DNA of 64,000 nt from contig NZ_SMKR01000004.1 in the NCBI RefSeq assembly GCF_004348725.1, forward strand, positions 1 to 64,000. Reading direction: 5' to 3'. This DNA is from Kribbella turkmenica (GTDB lineage: Bacteria; Actinomycetota; Actinomycetes; Propionibacteriales; Kribbellaceae). This document shows, piece after piece, positions 19,036 through 31,054 of this stretch (the stretch's first letter is position 1; each line of letters opens with the position of its first letter). The position numbers and the translations under genes were made by a program. Below the pieces are notes generated by a model. The model had not been told where the DNA came from and did not search any database. It saw nothing but the letters and a program-made list of their open reading frames with translations.

Positions 19036-21507
19036 TCAGAGCCTGCCGGTGCGGTTCGGGCTGCTGGGCGCCGGTGGGTATCCGTCGGCCACCGCGGCGA
19101 GCGGCGCGGCTCGGCCGGCCGACCAGGCTGCTCGGAACGCCCGGCGATCGAGAGACTGCTCGATCGCGGTCCTGGTGGCCAGGTGGTCGGCCTTCTCGAT
19201 TTCCGGCACCGGCGCGCCGATCACCTCGCGAACTCCGTCCGCGGCACCGAGCAGGAACGCGGCGTACTCGCTTCTCCCCCGCTGCTGCGCCACGCTCGCC
19301 AGCTCCTCGAGCACACTGGCCGACCGCCATCTGTCACCCAGGTCGCGATGCTCGGCGAGACTCTCGTCCAGCAGGTGTACGGCGCGTTCGGTCAGCCCGC
19401 GCCGCCGTTCGACGATGCCGAGCTGGTTCAGCGACCAGGCGACACCTTCGCGGTAGCCGAGCCGCTGGGACAGCGCCAGGCTCTCCTGCAGCAGGTCCTC
19501 CGCCTCGACCAGCTCACCGCGGTACTGCGCGATCGTGCCGAGGCTGATCAGCGACCAGGCGATGCCTTCACCGTCACCCAGCAGGCGGAAGCTGTCCCGC
19601 GCCCGCCGGCACCGGCGCGCACCGACGTCCAGGTCGCCGCGCAACCAGGCGACGAAACCCAGGTGGTTGTGCGCCCACGCCATCCCGGACCGGTCGCCGA
19701 GGCTCTCGTAGAGATCGAAGCTCTGGCAGTGCAGGTCCTCGGCGGCCGCGTAGTCCCCGCGTTCCCGGGCCACGCCACCGAGGCGCTGCAGCACGAGCGC
19801 CGTACCGGCGGTGTCTTCCAGCTGCTTGTACTGCGCGAGCGCGGTTTCCAGTCGTGCGGTCGCGGCGTCGTACTCGCACTGCAGGAAGGCGAGCATGCCT
19901 GCGCCGAGGTTCGCCTTCGCGCACGCGGCCGCCAGGCCTTCGACCTCCAAGGCAGGGGCTGTGTCGGCCAGCACCAGTGCGCGCTCCAGCCACTGACCGC
20001 CCTCGGCGTAGTGGCCGCGCAAGTAGCAGAACAGCCACAGCCCACCAGCCAGCCGCAGGGCCTCGTCGACCGACCTCGTCCGCAGTGACCACGCCATGGC
20101 GGCCCGGAGGTTGTCCAGCTCCGCGTCGAGCCGATCCAGCCACTGCAACTGGTTCACACCACGCAGCTGGCCTTCCGCCTCCTCGGCGAGCGCGATGTAG
20201 AAGTGCGCGTGCCGGCGGGCCGCCTCCTCCGCCATCCCGGCGGCCGCCAGCCGGCCGGCGGCGAACTCCCGGATCACCGCGAGCATGTAGTACCGCGCGA
20301 CCCCATTGTGCCGAATCACCCGGATCAGCGACTTGTCCACCAGTCGTCCGGTCAGGTCGAGTGCCTCGGCCCGCTCCAGTGGACCCGGCGACAGCTGACC
20401 GGACATCACCGTGGCGGCCGCGCTCAACGTCCAGCCGCCGACGAACACCGACAACTGCGCGAACACGTCCCGCTCGGCCGGGGTCAGCAGGTCGTGACTC
20501 CACTCGATCGCGCCGTACATCGACTGCTGCCGAGGCGACGCCGTCCGCGAGCCACCGGCCAGGATGCCGAACGACGTCTCTAGTTCCGACGCCAGCTCCT
20601 CGATCGTCATCACGTTCGTCCGGGCGGCGGCCAGCTCGATGGCGAGCGGCATCCCCTCCAGCCGCCGGACCACTCTGGCGACCTGGTCGAGCTGCCCGTC
20701 GACGTCGTAGCCGCGGGCGGTCGCGCGGTCGACGAACAACCGGACGGCGGCCGACGCCTCGAGGTTGTCCTCGTCGTGCGGCAGCGCCAGCGCCGGTACG
20801 ACGTACACGCTCTCGCCGGGGACGCGCAGAAGCTCGCGGCTCGAGGCGAGGACGGAGAGATTCGGGCAGTACTCCAGCAGGGCGGCGCAGACCTGGCCGA
20901 CCGTGGCGACGACGTGCGAGCAGTTGTCGAACACCAGCAGCATGGTCCGGCGGCCGATCTGCTCGGCGATCACCTCGACCAGCCCGGCGGTGTCCATCGG
21001 GTGCAGGCCGGTCGCGGCCGCGACCGCCGGCGCCACGCCGGACGGGTCGGTGAGTGACGCCAGCGGAATCCAGCAGACGCCGTCCTGGAAGCTGTCCTCG
21101 AGCTCGGCGGCCAGTGCCAGCGTCAGCCGCGTCTTCCCGACGCCGCCCGGGCCGGTCAGGGTCAGCAACCGCGTGATGCGTTGGCCCAGCAAACGTTTGG
21201 TTGCGGTGAGTTCGGTGGTGCGGCCGATCAACGCGTTGGGTGGTGCGGGCACCCGGCGCAATTGTGGTTGCGGAGACTCGGTGTCGCGGCGCGCGGCCGC
21301 GGTGAGCTCGGCACGGTCCGCCGCGGCGAGGTGAAGAGCGTCCGCGAGCAGGCGCAACGTGTGCGCGCGTGGCGCGCGCCGACGACCCCGCTCCAATGCC
21401 GCGATCGCGTCGACACTCAGGCCGGCGAGCTCGGCCAGGCCTTCCTGCGACAGCCCGGCCTCACGCCGGTGCCGGCGCAACAGGCCACCGAAACCCGCCC
21501 CTTGCAC
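19036..21507 (-). CDS. Large XRE-HTH / NB-ARC ATPase / TPR transcriptional regulator
   Basis: About 823 residues from the GTG at 21507; a GTG at 21588 would add 27. Domains in order: an XRE helix-turn-helix (LLRRHRREAGLSQEGLAELAG), a P-loop NTPase with Walker A GPGGVGKT near residue 120 and 'LLVFDNCSH' as Walker B, a winged-helix ARC region, and a C-terminal half of about eight tetratricopeptide repeats. It belongs to the STAND group that includes AfsR-like regulators. It has no BTAD domain. Such proteins are ligand- or partner-gated activators. The target is unknown, and the divergent side has no obvious regulon. Confidence 0.88.
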   Translation of the reverse strand: MQGAGFGGLLRRHRREAGLSQEGLAELAGLSVDAIAALERGRRRAPRAHTLRLLADALHLAAADRAELTAAARRDTESPQPQLRRVPAPPNALIGRTTELTATKRLLGQRITRLLTLTGPGGVGKTRLTLALAAELEDSFQDGVCWIPLASLTDPSGVAPAVAAATGLHPMDTAGLVEVIAEQIGRRTMLLVFDNCSHVVATVGQVCAALLEYCPNLSVLASSRELLRVPGESVYVVPALALPHDEDNLEASAAVRLFVDRATARGYDVDGQLDQVARVVRRLEGMPLAIELAAARTNVMTIEELASELETSFGILAGGSRTASPRQQSMYGAIEWSHDLLTPAERDVFAQLSVFVGGWTLSAAATVMSGQLSPGPLERAEALDLTGRLVDKSLIRVIRHNGVARYYMLAVIREFAAGRLAAAGMAEEAARRHAHFYIALAEEAEGQLRGVNQLQWLDRLDAELDNLRAAMAWSLRTRSVDEALRLAGGLWLFCYLRGHYAEGGQWLERALVLADTAPALEVEGLAAACAKANLGAGMLAFLQCEYDAATARLETALAQYKQLEDTAGTALVLQRLGGVARERGDYAAAEDLHCQSFDLYESLGDRSGMAWAHNHLGFVAWLRGDLDVGARRCRRARDSFRLLGDGEGIAWSLISLGTIAQYRGELVEAEDLLQESLALSQRLGYREGVAWSLNQLGIVERRRGLTERAVHLLDESLAEHRDLGDRWRSASVLEELASVAQQRGRSEYAAFLLGAADGVREVIGAPVPEIEKADHLATRTAIEQSLDRRAFRAAWSAGRAAPLAAVADGYPPAPSSPNRTGRL

Positions 21508-21674
21508 GTCGTCCGATCCCCGGCGAGACCCGTCAGATGGCACAGGACGGCTCCACCCAGTTTCCGACCCACACGTGGCGGTTGCCACGCGCCTTCCACT
21601 GAAAATAGCCCGTTTTACACCGCGTTGTCAGTTACCTCGGTGTCGTTCGCGGCCAACTCCCAGGTAACTGCGGG

Positions 21675-22118
21675 CTAACCGCGGTCGTGGTGTGCGATCG
21701 CGGTCCGCATGGCGGCGCGGGCCCGCCGGCGATCGCCGGCCGCGTCGTACGCGGTCGACAGCCGGAACCAGACCCGCCAGTCCTCGGGCGCGGCTTCGGC
21801 CTCGGCGCGGTACTTCCCGAACGCCGCGTCGGCGGCCGCGCGATCGATCCGCCCGGACGGACGGCGCGGCAGGTCGTCGACCGGAAGCCACCCGGACGCC
21901 GCCAGCTCGCGCGCCAGTTCCTCGGTACGGCGGCCGAACTGGAGCTCCCGCCAGACCAGGTAAGCCCCGAGGACCGGGATCACCAGGACAGCGATCCCGA
22001 GACCGGCCGCGACCGGATCGCCGGTGCCGACCAGCAGGACCCCGCGCCACCCGAGCAGGACGGCGTACACCGCGAAGACGACCGCGAGCAGGATCGCGGT
22101 CCTCTTGGAGGTCAGCAC
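21675..22118 (-). CDS. Small membrane-anchored TPR-like protein downstream of dapB
   Basis: A 147-residue protein with two N-terminal transmembrane segments (residues ~8-28 and 38-56). A cytoplasmic helical region follows, whose end resembles one TPR unit (DWRVWFRLSTAYDAAGDRRRARAAMRTAI). No catalytic motif. It starts 7 bp after the dapB stop and so is surely cotranscribed. Small membrane proteins beside dapB are common in actinobacteria, but I know of no assigned function. Confidence 0.8.
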   Translation of the reverse strand: MLTSKRTAILLAVVFAVYAVLLGWRGVLLVGTGDPVAAGLGIAVLVIPVLGAYLVWRELQFGRRTEELARELAASGWLPVDDLPRRPSGRIDRAAADAAFGKYRAEAEAAPEDWRVWFRLSTAYDAAGDRRRARAAMRTAIAHHDRG

Positions 22119-22125
22119 AGCTCGG

Positions 22126-24776
<2,651 letters not shown>

Positions 24777-24805
24777 CTTAGGGCATCAACTTACGGTCAG
24801 CTCGG

Positions 24806-25243
24806 TCAGCCGAGTTCCTTGCGGTAGCAGCGGGCGAACGGGTCGTCGACGTACTTCCCGTACGGCGGCGTCGGCCGGTAGCCGGCCGATTCGTAGAGGG
24901 CGACCGCCTCGGGCTGCCGGGTCCCGGTGGCGAGCCGGAGCGAGGTCGCGCCCCGGTGCCGGGCCACCGCCTCCACCGAGGTGACCAGCCGGCGCGCGAT
25001 CCCGCGACCGCGGTGGGCCTCGTGCACGAACATGCGCTTGATCTCGCCCACCCCGTCGACGACCGGCATCAGGCCGATGCAGCCGACCACATCGCCGTCG
25101 GCGGCCGCGACCAGGTAGTCGGTCGCCCGGTCGACCGCATGGGTCGACGAGCTGTCCGGGTAGCGGCTGATCAGTTCCTTCAGCGCTAGGTCGAGCAACA
25201 GGACCAGGCCGAGGTCGTCGGAGCGGCGGGGTTCGATCAGCAT
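24806..25243 (-). CDS. GNAT-family N-acetyltransferase
   Basis: A 145-residue single-domain acetyltransferase. The acetyl-CoA loop 'EIKRMFVHEAHRGRGIARRLVTSVEAVAR' and the terminal 'ALYESAGYRPTPPYGKYVDDPFARCYRKEL' are characteristic of the small-molecule or amino-acid GNAT group. The ATG at 25243 shares a base with the stop of the upstream ABC ATPase gene (TGATG), so it is the last gene of the peptide-transporter operon. It may modify an imported compound. Confidence 0.88.
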   Translation of the reverse strand: MLIEPRRSDDLGLVLLLDLALKELISRYPDSSSTHAVDRATDYLVAAADGDVVGCIGLMPVVDGVGEIKRMFVHEAHRGRGIARRLVTSVEAVARHRGATSLRLATGTRQPEAVALYESAGYRPTPPYGKYVDDPFARCYRKELG

Positions 25244-26247
25244 CAAGCGGTGGCCGCCGGGGTGTAGGAGGTTTGGGCGTCCTCGGCGAAGTGGCAGGAC
25301 ACGGTCTGCCCGGACGGTATCAGCCGCAACACCGGCTCGTCCGTGCCGCACTTCGACTCTGCCCGGAGACACCGGGTGTGGAAGCGGCAGCCGGACGGCG
25401 GCATCACCGGCGACGGCGGGTCGCCGGCCAGCACGATCCGCTTGCGTCCCTGGCGGGCCAGGCCGGGCTCGGCCGACAGCAGCGCCTGGGTGTACGGGTG
25501 CGCGGGAACGTCGTACACCTGTTGGTGCTCCCCCAGCTCGGCGACCCGGCCGAGGTACATGACCGCGACCCGGTCGGACACGTGCCGGACGACGGACAGG
25601 TCGTGCGCGACGAAGATGATGCTCAGGCCCAGCTCTCGCTGCAGCCGCATCAGCAGGTTCACCACCTGCGCCTGCACGGAGAGGTCGAGCGCGGACACGG
25701 GCTCGTCGCACAGCAGCACGTCCGGGTTGAGGGCGATCGCCCGCGCGATCCCGATCCGCTGCCGCTGCCCGCCGGAGAACTGGTGCGGGAACTTCGTCTC
25801 GTCCTCGGCCCGCAGGCCGACGAGTTCGAGCAGCTCCCGCACCCGGTTCCGGATGTCCAGCCCCATGGAGACGTCCGGATGCACCTGGAGCGGCTCGGCC
25901 ACGATCTCGCCGACCCGCATCCGCGGGTTCAGGCTGGAGTAGGGGTCCTGGAACACCACCTGGACGTTCCGCCGCCACCGGCGCAGCTCCCGGCTCCGCA
26001 GCGTGCTCACGTCGACCCCGCCGTACGAGATCTCGCCGGCGGTCGGCTTCTCCAGGGCGGCGAGCAGCCGGACCAGCGTCGACTTCCCGCAGCCGGACTC
26101 GCCGACGATGCCGAGCGACTCGCCCTTGCGCAGCGTCAGGTCGACGCCGTCGACGGCGCGGACCAGCGTCTTGGTGCCGAAACTGAACGCCGGGCTGATG
26201 TCGTAGTGCTTCACCAGGCCTCGGGCCACCAGCAGGTCGTCGGCCAT
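25243..26247 (-). CDS. Dipeptide/oligopeptide ABC transporter ATP-binding protein (DppF/OppF type)
   Basis: A 334-residue ATPase. Walker A GESGCGKST, signature 'FSGGQRQRIGIARAIALNPDVLLCDEP' and the C-terminal oligopeptide-transporter extension with 'GCRFHTRCLRAESKC' are visible; the Cys cluster of this extension often holds an Fe-S centre. It pairs with the ATPase encoded just upstream to power import. The chosen ATG at 26247 overlaps the previous stop by one base. Confidence 0.95.
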   Translation of the reverse strand: MADDLLVARGLVKHYDISPAFSFGTKTLVRAVDGVDLTLRKGESLGIVGESGCGKSTLVRLLAALEKPTAGEISYGGVDVSTLRSRELRRWRRNVQVVFQDPYSSLNPRMRVGEIVAEPLQVHPDVSMGLDIRNRVRELLELVGLRAEDETKFPHQFSGGQRQRIGIARAIALNPDVLLCDEPVSALDLSVQAQVVNLLMRLQRELGLSIIFVAHDLSVVRHVSDRVAVMYLGRVAELGEHQQVYDVPAHPYTQALLSAEPGLARQGRKRIVLAGDPPSPVMPPSGCRFHTRCLRAESKCGTDEPVLRLIPSGQTVSCHFAEDAQTSYTPAATA

Positions 26248-27248
26248 CACACTGCCTCCTTCGCGGCGATCGACGGACGCCGGATGCACGCGGCGTCACG
26301 CCCTGGTGCGACCCTGAGCAACGGCGGCACCGCCGCCGCGCAGTCGTCGATCGCGATCGGGCACCGGGTGCGGAACGCGCAACCGGACGGGATCGCCCGC
26401 AACGACGGCGGCACGCCCGGAATCGTCGGCAGCTCCTGACCCTTGAGGTCCGCCGACGGCATCGAGCCGAGCAGACCCTCGGTGTACGGATGCACCGGAT
26501 ACTCCAGCGCCGCCGCGGTCGAGGCCCGCTCGACGACCTGACCGGCGTACATCACCACCACGTTGTCGGCGACGTCCGAGACCACGCCGAGGTCGTGCGT
26601 GATCAGCACGACACCCATGTCCCGCTCGGCCTGCAGTTCGGCGATCAGCTCCAGGATCTGCGCCTGCACGGTGACGTCCAGCGCGGTCGTCGGCTCGTCC
26701 GCGATCAGTACGTCGGGATCAAGCGCGAGCGCCATCGCGAGCATCACCCGCTGCCGCATGCCGCCGGAGAACTCGTGCGGGTAGTCGCGCACCCGCTTCG
26801 CCGCGGCCGGGATCCGCACCTGGTCGAGCATCTCCGCCGCCCGCCTGAGCGCGTCCTGCTTCGACAGCCCACGGTGCACCCGGTAGCACTCGGCGATCTG
26901 GGTGCCGACGGACTGCACCGGGTTCAGCGCCGACAGCGAGTCCTGGAACACCATCGTGATCCGGTCCCCGACGATCTTGCGGCGTTCCTTCACGGTCATC
27001 GCGATCAGGTCGGCGCCGCGGTACTGCGCCGTTCCGGAGACGATCCGGCCGGGCGGCATCTCCAGGATCCCGGTCAGCGCCTGGGTGGACACGCTCTTGC
27101 CCGAGCCGGACTCCCCCAGGATCGCCAGCGTCTCGCCGGCCCGGACCTGCCAGGACACTCCGTCCACGGCACGCACCGGCCCCTGCGGTGTGTCGAACTC
27201 GACGGTCAGGTCGTCGACCTTGAGCAGCACTTCGCCGTGTCTGGTCAT
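26247..27248 (-). CDS. Dipeptide/oligopeptide ABC transporter ATP-binding protein (DppD/OppD type)
   Basis: A 333-residue ATPase. Walker [10 protein letters not shown], signature '[32 protein letters not shown]', and the C-terminal extension '[15 protein letters not shown]' are seen. It forms a heterodimer with the following gene product. A 115-bp gap containing a 10-bp inverted repeat separates it from the permease gene upstream, unlike the other junctions, which overlap. This may allow separate control of permease and ATPase levels. Confidence 0.95.
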   Translation of the reverse strand: MTRHGEVLLKVDDLTVEFDTPQGPVRAVDGVSWQVRAGETLAILGESGSGKSVSTQALTGILEMPPGRIVSGTAQYRGADLIAMTVKERRKIVGDRITMVFQDSLSALNPVQSVGTQIAECYRVHRGLSKQDALRRAAEMLDQVRIPAAAKRVRDYPHEFSGGMRQRVMLAMALALDPDVLIADEPTTALDVTVQAQILELIAELQAERDMGVVLITHDLGVVSDVADNVVVMYAGQVVERASTAAALEYPVHPYTEGLLGSMPSADLKGQELPTIPGVPPSLRAIPSGCAFRTRCPIAIDDCAAAVPPLLRVAPGRDAACIRRPSIAAKEAV

Positions 27249-27253
27249 CGGGC

Positions 27254-27317
27254 CTCCCGGTCTGGACTGAGGAGTGCAGGGAGCGAAGCGACCGGTCCGA
27301 CGAGGGAAGACCGGGAG
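27254..27317 (-). repeat. Inverted repeat in the permease-ATPase gap
   Basis: Perfect 10-bp arms CTCCCGGTCT (27254-27263) and AGACCGGGAG (27308-27317) enclose 44 nt in the only long gap of the transporter operon. A transcript could fold into a large stem-loop that limits decay or read-through. It might also be one copy of an interspersed repeat. Confidence 0.45.
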
Positions 27318-27363
27318 CCAAGGCCCGGTACCCCACCGAGCCGGAGGCGAGGAATGTGCACAG

Positions 27364-28260
27364 TCATCGCAGCAACTTCGGGTCGAGGGCGTCGCGGATC
27401 GAGTCGCCGATGATCATGAACGAGATCGTCATCGTCGAGATGAACAGCGCCGGCCAGATGAACAGGTGCGGGGTGTCCCGGTACGCCGCGGCGACGCCGA
27501 ACTGCGATCCCCAGGAGATCGACGGCGGTTGCAGCCCGACCCCGAGGAACGTCAGCGCCGCCTCCAGGCCGACCATGCCGCCGATGCCGAGTGTGGTCAT
27601 CGCCAGCAGTGGCGCCATCGCGTTCGGGAACACGTGCTTGCGCAGGATCCGGACCGGCGGCACCCCGATCGACCGGGCCGCGAGCACGTACTCCCGGTTC
27701 CGCACCGAGAACACCGTGGCCCGCATCAGCCGCATCCCGCCCGGCCAGCCGATCAGCAGGATGACCCCGACGATGATCCAGATGCTGCGGTTGGGCACGG
27801 AGTTCAGGATCACGATCAGCACCACGATGCCCGGCACGCTGAACAGCACGTCGGCCGTCCGCGAGATCAGCCCGTCGACGAACCCCGGGAAGTAGCCGGC
27901 CAGCAGGCCGAGCGACCCGGCCAGGACGAACACGCCGAAGCTCGCGCAGATGCTGACCAGCACCGACGGCCGGGCGCCGTGCACGACGTTCGCGAAGTAG
28001 TCGCAGCCCTGGATGTCGAAGCCGAACGGGTGCCCGGCACTGCGGCCCTGCCGGCTCCTGGTGAGCTCGCAGAACCGCGGGTCGACCGACGTGAACAGCT
28101 TCGGCACCGCCGCCATCGTGAAGAACAGCAGCAGCAACAGGCTGCAGGCGACGAACTGCGGTTTGCGCAGCAGGGCCCGCAGGAGCTCCCGGTTCGACAG
28201 CGTCCGGCCGTCGCCGAGCTCCTGCGCCTCCGCGCCGACGACCGCTTGCAGCTCAGACAT
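27364..28260 (-). CDS. Dipeptide/oligopeptide ABC transporter permease (DppC/OppC type)
   Basis: A 298-residue permease with an N-terminal segment 'RALLRKPQFVACSLLLLLFF', typical of OppC, and five to six helices. The EAA loop lies around 'AARSIGVPPVRILRKHVFPNAMAPLL'. It forms the channel with the DppB-type permease. Its start overlaps the end of that gene by 8 bp. Confidence 0.95.
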   Translation of the reverse strand: MSELQAVVGAEAQELGDGRTLSNRELLRALLRKPQFVACSLLLLLFFTMAAVPKLFTSVDPRFCELTRSRQGRSAGHPFGFDIQGCDYFANVVHGARPSVLVSICASFGVFVLAGSLGLLAGYFPGFVDGLISRTADVLFSVPGIVVLIVILNSVPNRSIWIIVGVILLIGWPGGMRLMRATVFSVRNREYVLAARSIGVPPVRILRKHVFPNAMAPLLAMTTLGIGGMVGLEAALTFLGVGLQPPSISWGSQFGVAAAYRDTPHLFIWPALFISTMTISFMIIGDSIRDALDPKLLR

Positions 28261-29179
28261 TGCGCACCCTCGGGTCCAGGACGCCGTACAGGAGGTCGAC
28301 CAGCAGGTTGATCAGGATGAACGAGATGAAAGCCAGCGTCGACAGCAGCACCACCACACCGCCCTCCTTCAGCTTGATCGCCTGGAACATGAACTGCCCC
28401 AGGCCGGGCAGGTTGAAGATGCTCTCGGTGATGATCGCCCCGCCGAACATGCCGGCCAGGTCGATCCCGACGAAGGTGACGATCGGGAGCAGCGCGTTCG
28501 GCAGAATGTGCCGCCACAGCACCCGCTGCTCCCCCAGCCCCTTGGCCCGCGCCGTCTTCACGAAGTCGGCGTTCACCGTCTCCACGATCGACGTCCGCAT
28601 CAGCCGGGCCAGCCCGGCGAAGCCGAGGACGCCGATCACCAGCGCGGGCAGCAGGTACGACTTCGGGAAACCCTCGAGCACCCCGGACACCGGGAACCAC
28701 TTCAGCTCGACGCCGAACACGTACTGCGCGGCGAAGTACGCCACCAGCCCGGGCACGGCCAGCAACACCAAGGTTGCCAGCAGCAACGACTTGTCGATCA
28801 GCCCGTTCCGCTTGAAGCCGGCGTAGATCCCGAAGAACAGGCCGAGCGTCCACTGGAACGCGTTCGCCAGCAGGGTCAGCTTCAGCGTCACCGGGATCCG
28901 CAGCGCGAGCTGGTCGCGGATGTCGGCGCCGGCGAACGTGGTCCCGAAGTTGCCGGTCAGGATGTCCTTCATGCTCAGCAGGTACTGGACGATGAACGGG
29001 TCGTCAAGGTGGAACTGGGCCCGCTTGGCCGCCAGCACGGCGGCCGGGATCGGCTTGTCACCGGCCAGTTCCCGCAGGGGGTCCCCGGGCATCGCGAACA
29101 CGAGCGCGAAGACCCCCAGCGTGACGATCAGCCCGATCGGGATCGCCGTCAGGATCCGGCGGAGGACGAACCGGATCAC
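28253..29179 (-). CDS. Dipeptide/oligopeptide ABC transporter permease (DppB/OppB type)
   Basis: A 308-residue permease beginning 'MIRFVLRRILTAIPIGLIVTLGVFAL', the standard OppB start. It has about six helices and an EAA loop 'TARAKGLGEQRVLWRHILPNALLPIV'. The start overlaps the binding-protein stop by 4 bp, so the binding protein is the first gene of the operon. Confidence 0.95.
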   Translation of the reverse strand: MIRFVLRRILTAIPIGLIVTLGVFALVFAMPGDPLRELAGDKPIPAAVLAAKRAQFHLDDPFIVQYLLSMKDILTGNFGTTFAGADIRDQLALRIPVTLKLTLLANAFQWTLGLFFGIYAGFKRNGLIDKSLLLATLVLLAVPGLVAYFAAQYVFGVELKWFPVSGVLEGFPKSYLLPALVIGVLGFAGLARLMRTSIVETVNADFVKTARAKGLGEQRVLWRHILPNALLPIVTFVGIDLAGMFGGAIITESIFNLPGLGQFMFQAIKLKEGGVVVLLSTLAFISFILINLLVDLLYGVLDPRVRNV

Positions 29180-30798
29180 TTGAACGTCGAGTACAGCGCC
29201 GACACCCCGGTGTACTTCGACACCCGCGGCTCGATCTTGGCCGAGTGCAGGTAGGCGTTCGACTTGGTGTACAGCGGGATCAGCGGCATGTCCTCGAGCG
29301 CGATGTCCTCGGCCTGCTGGTAGATCGCGATCGCCTTGTCCGAATCCGGCTCGGCGTCGCCCTTGGCCAGGACGGAGTCCAGCGCGGGGTTGTCGTAGCC
29401 GGAGAAGTTGGCGTCACCGTTGGACTTGAACATCGGGGTCAGGTAGTCCTCGATCGACGGGTAGTCGTGACCCCAGCCGCTGAACCGCAGACCGTCCAGC
29501 TTGCGGGTGTCGGCCAGCTCCGTGATCTCCGAGCCCTGCTTGCCGGTGTACTTCACCTCGAGGCCGAGGTTCTGCCGGAGCATGTTGCCGATCGCCTCGG
29601 CGAAGATCTGGCCGGTCGCCGACGTGGTGTTGTAGTTGATGTTCAGCGGACCGGAGAAACCACCGGACTCCTGCAGCAGTTGCTTGGCCTTGGCCGCGTC
29701 GAACTCGCAGTACTCGCAGGCGTCGTCGCGGTACCCGGCCATGTCCGGGGCGATCAGGCCCTTCGCCGGCTCGGCCAGGCCGACCAGGTCGGCGAACGCC
29801 TTCCGGTCGATCGCCATCGAGAACGCGTGCCGCAGCTTCGGGTTCTTGAACCGGGCGTCCCAGGCCGGGACGACCAGGTAGTTCGCACCGGAGCTGACGC
29901 TCGTCACCCACTGGTCGGGCGCGTCGGTCTTGAAGCTCTTCACCTTGGTCGACGGCACGTCGACGAAGTCCACGTTGCCGGCCAGGAACTCGTTGTACGC
30001 CGTGTCCGCGTTCGGGATGAACCGGTAGGTGATGGCGTCGGCCGCCGGCGGGTTCGGGCCCTTGTAACCGTCCCACCTCACCAGCTTGATGTCCTCACCG
30101 GCGTTCCAGGTGCCATCGAGCTTGAACGGCCCGTTGCCGATCGGCTTGCGCTTGTAGGCGTCCGGGTCCTTGCGCACCTCCTCCGGCAGCGGCGCCAGGC
30201 CGAGGTACTGCAGGGTCAGGCCGAACTGCGAGAACGGCACCTTGAGCTTGACCGAGAAGGTCAGGTCGTCGATCTGCTTCAGGCCGCTGAGCGTCTTCAC
30301 CGCGGTCGGCTTCGGGGTGGCGCCGTCCGGGGTCTCCGGGTTCAGGGCGTCGTACCCCTCGACCTTGGAGAAGAAGCCGTTGTTCTTCCACGCGTTCGAA
30401 CCCTGCGCGGTCATGTTCCAGCTGTCCACGTAGTCCTTCGCGGTCAGCGGCTGGCCGTTCTGGAAGGTGTTGCCGGCCTTGAGCTTGATCGTCCAGGTCT
30501 GGCTGCTCTTGTCCGGCGTGACCGAGTCGGCCAGCACGTTGACGGTCTTGCCGGTCTCCGGGTCCGTGGTCACCAGCGGGGCGAACATCGCCATCGCGAC
30601 CTGGATCCCCGGACTGCCGTTCTCGTTCAGCGGGTTGATGTACTCCAGCGGGTCGGCGGCGATCGCGATGATCTCGCTCTTCACCCCGTTACCGGAGCCA
30701 CTGCCGCTGGACTTGCCGTCACCACAGGAGGCGAGCACCAGCGACAAGCCGAGTGCCACCCCCACAACCCCAGTCAGACGTCGCACGGTCGAAACCAA
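29176..30798 (-). CDS. Dipeptide/oligopeptide ABC transporter substrate-binding lipoprotein
   Basis: A 540-residue SBP family 5 protein. The signal sequence ends in a lipobox LVLASC (Cys25), so it is a lipoprotein anchored outside the membrane. The family pattern 'PLVTTDPETGKTVNVLADSVTPDKSSQTWTIKLK' early and 'NADTAYNEFLAGNVDFVDVP' later is clear. It captures peptides or related small molecules for the permease/ATPase set that follows. The ligand cannot be predicted. The promoter region holds two small palindromes that may be operators. Confidence 0.95.
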   Translation of the reverse strand: MVSTVRRLTGVVGVALGLSLVLASCGDGKSSGSGSGNGVKSEIIAIAADPLEYINPLNENGSPGIQVAMAMFAPLVTTDPETGKTVNVLADSVTPDKSSQTWTIKLKAGNTFQNGQPLTAKDYVDSWNMTAQGSNAWKNNGFFSKVEGYDALNPETPDGATPKPTAVKTLSGLKQIDDLTFSVKLKVPFSQFGLTLQYLGLAPLPEEVRKDPDAYKRKPIGNGPFKLDGTWNAGEDIKLVRWDGYKGPNPPAADAITYRFIPNADTAYNEFLAGNVDFVDVPSTKVKSFKTDAPDQWVTSVSSGANYLVVPAWDARFKNPKLRHAFSMAIDRKAFADLVGLAEPAKGLIAPDMAGYRDDACEYCEFDAAKAKQLLQESGGFSGPLNINYNTTSATGQIFAEAIGNMLRQNLGLEVKYTGKQGSEITELADTRKLDGLRFSGWGHDYPSIEDYLTPMFKSNGDANFSGYDNPALDSVLAKGDAEPDSDKAIAIYQQAEDIALEDMPLIPLYTKSNAYLHSAKIEPRVSKYTGVSALYSTFK

Positions 30799-30896
30799 CT
30801 TCCTCGGCGGGAGGGCCGTTAGGCGGGCGGATCAAGCGTCATGGTTGCTGGTCGAAACTGCGCATGTCAACGTTGTCAGGCACAAAGCGGCGGCGC

Positions 30897-30912
30897 GTAA
30901 CGCAGGCGTTAC
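30897..30912. promoter_or_regulatory. Palindrome upstream of the peptide-transporter operon
   Basis: GTAACGC-AG-GCGTTAC is a perfect 7-bp inverted repeat with a 2-bp centre, 99 bp upstream of the binding-protein start, close to the likely promoter. Size and symmetry suit a dimeric repressor operator. Confidence 0.45.
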
Positions 30913-31020
30913 TTTTCCAAGACCTCAGATGACCCTCGGAAGGCTGGGCGCAGCCGCCTGCCATTGATCCGCTAACCTGCCCAAGTCATCAGACCTCACG
31001 TCAAGATTTAATCAAATCCC

Positions 31021-31034
31021 TTTGTGCGCACAAA
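31021..31034. promoter_or_regulatory. Perfect 14-bp palindrome TTTGTGCGCACAAA
   Basis: This fully symmetric site lies in the gap between the end of the ABC exporter gene (31055) and the peptide-transporter operon. It could be a distal operator, or a weak terminator hairpin for the exporter transcript, which is AT-rich after it. Confidence 0.4.
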
Positions 31035-31054
31035 TGCACACTTGCCGGTAACTG

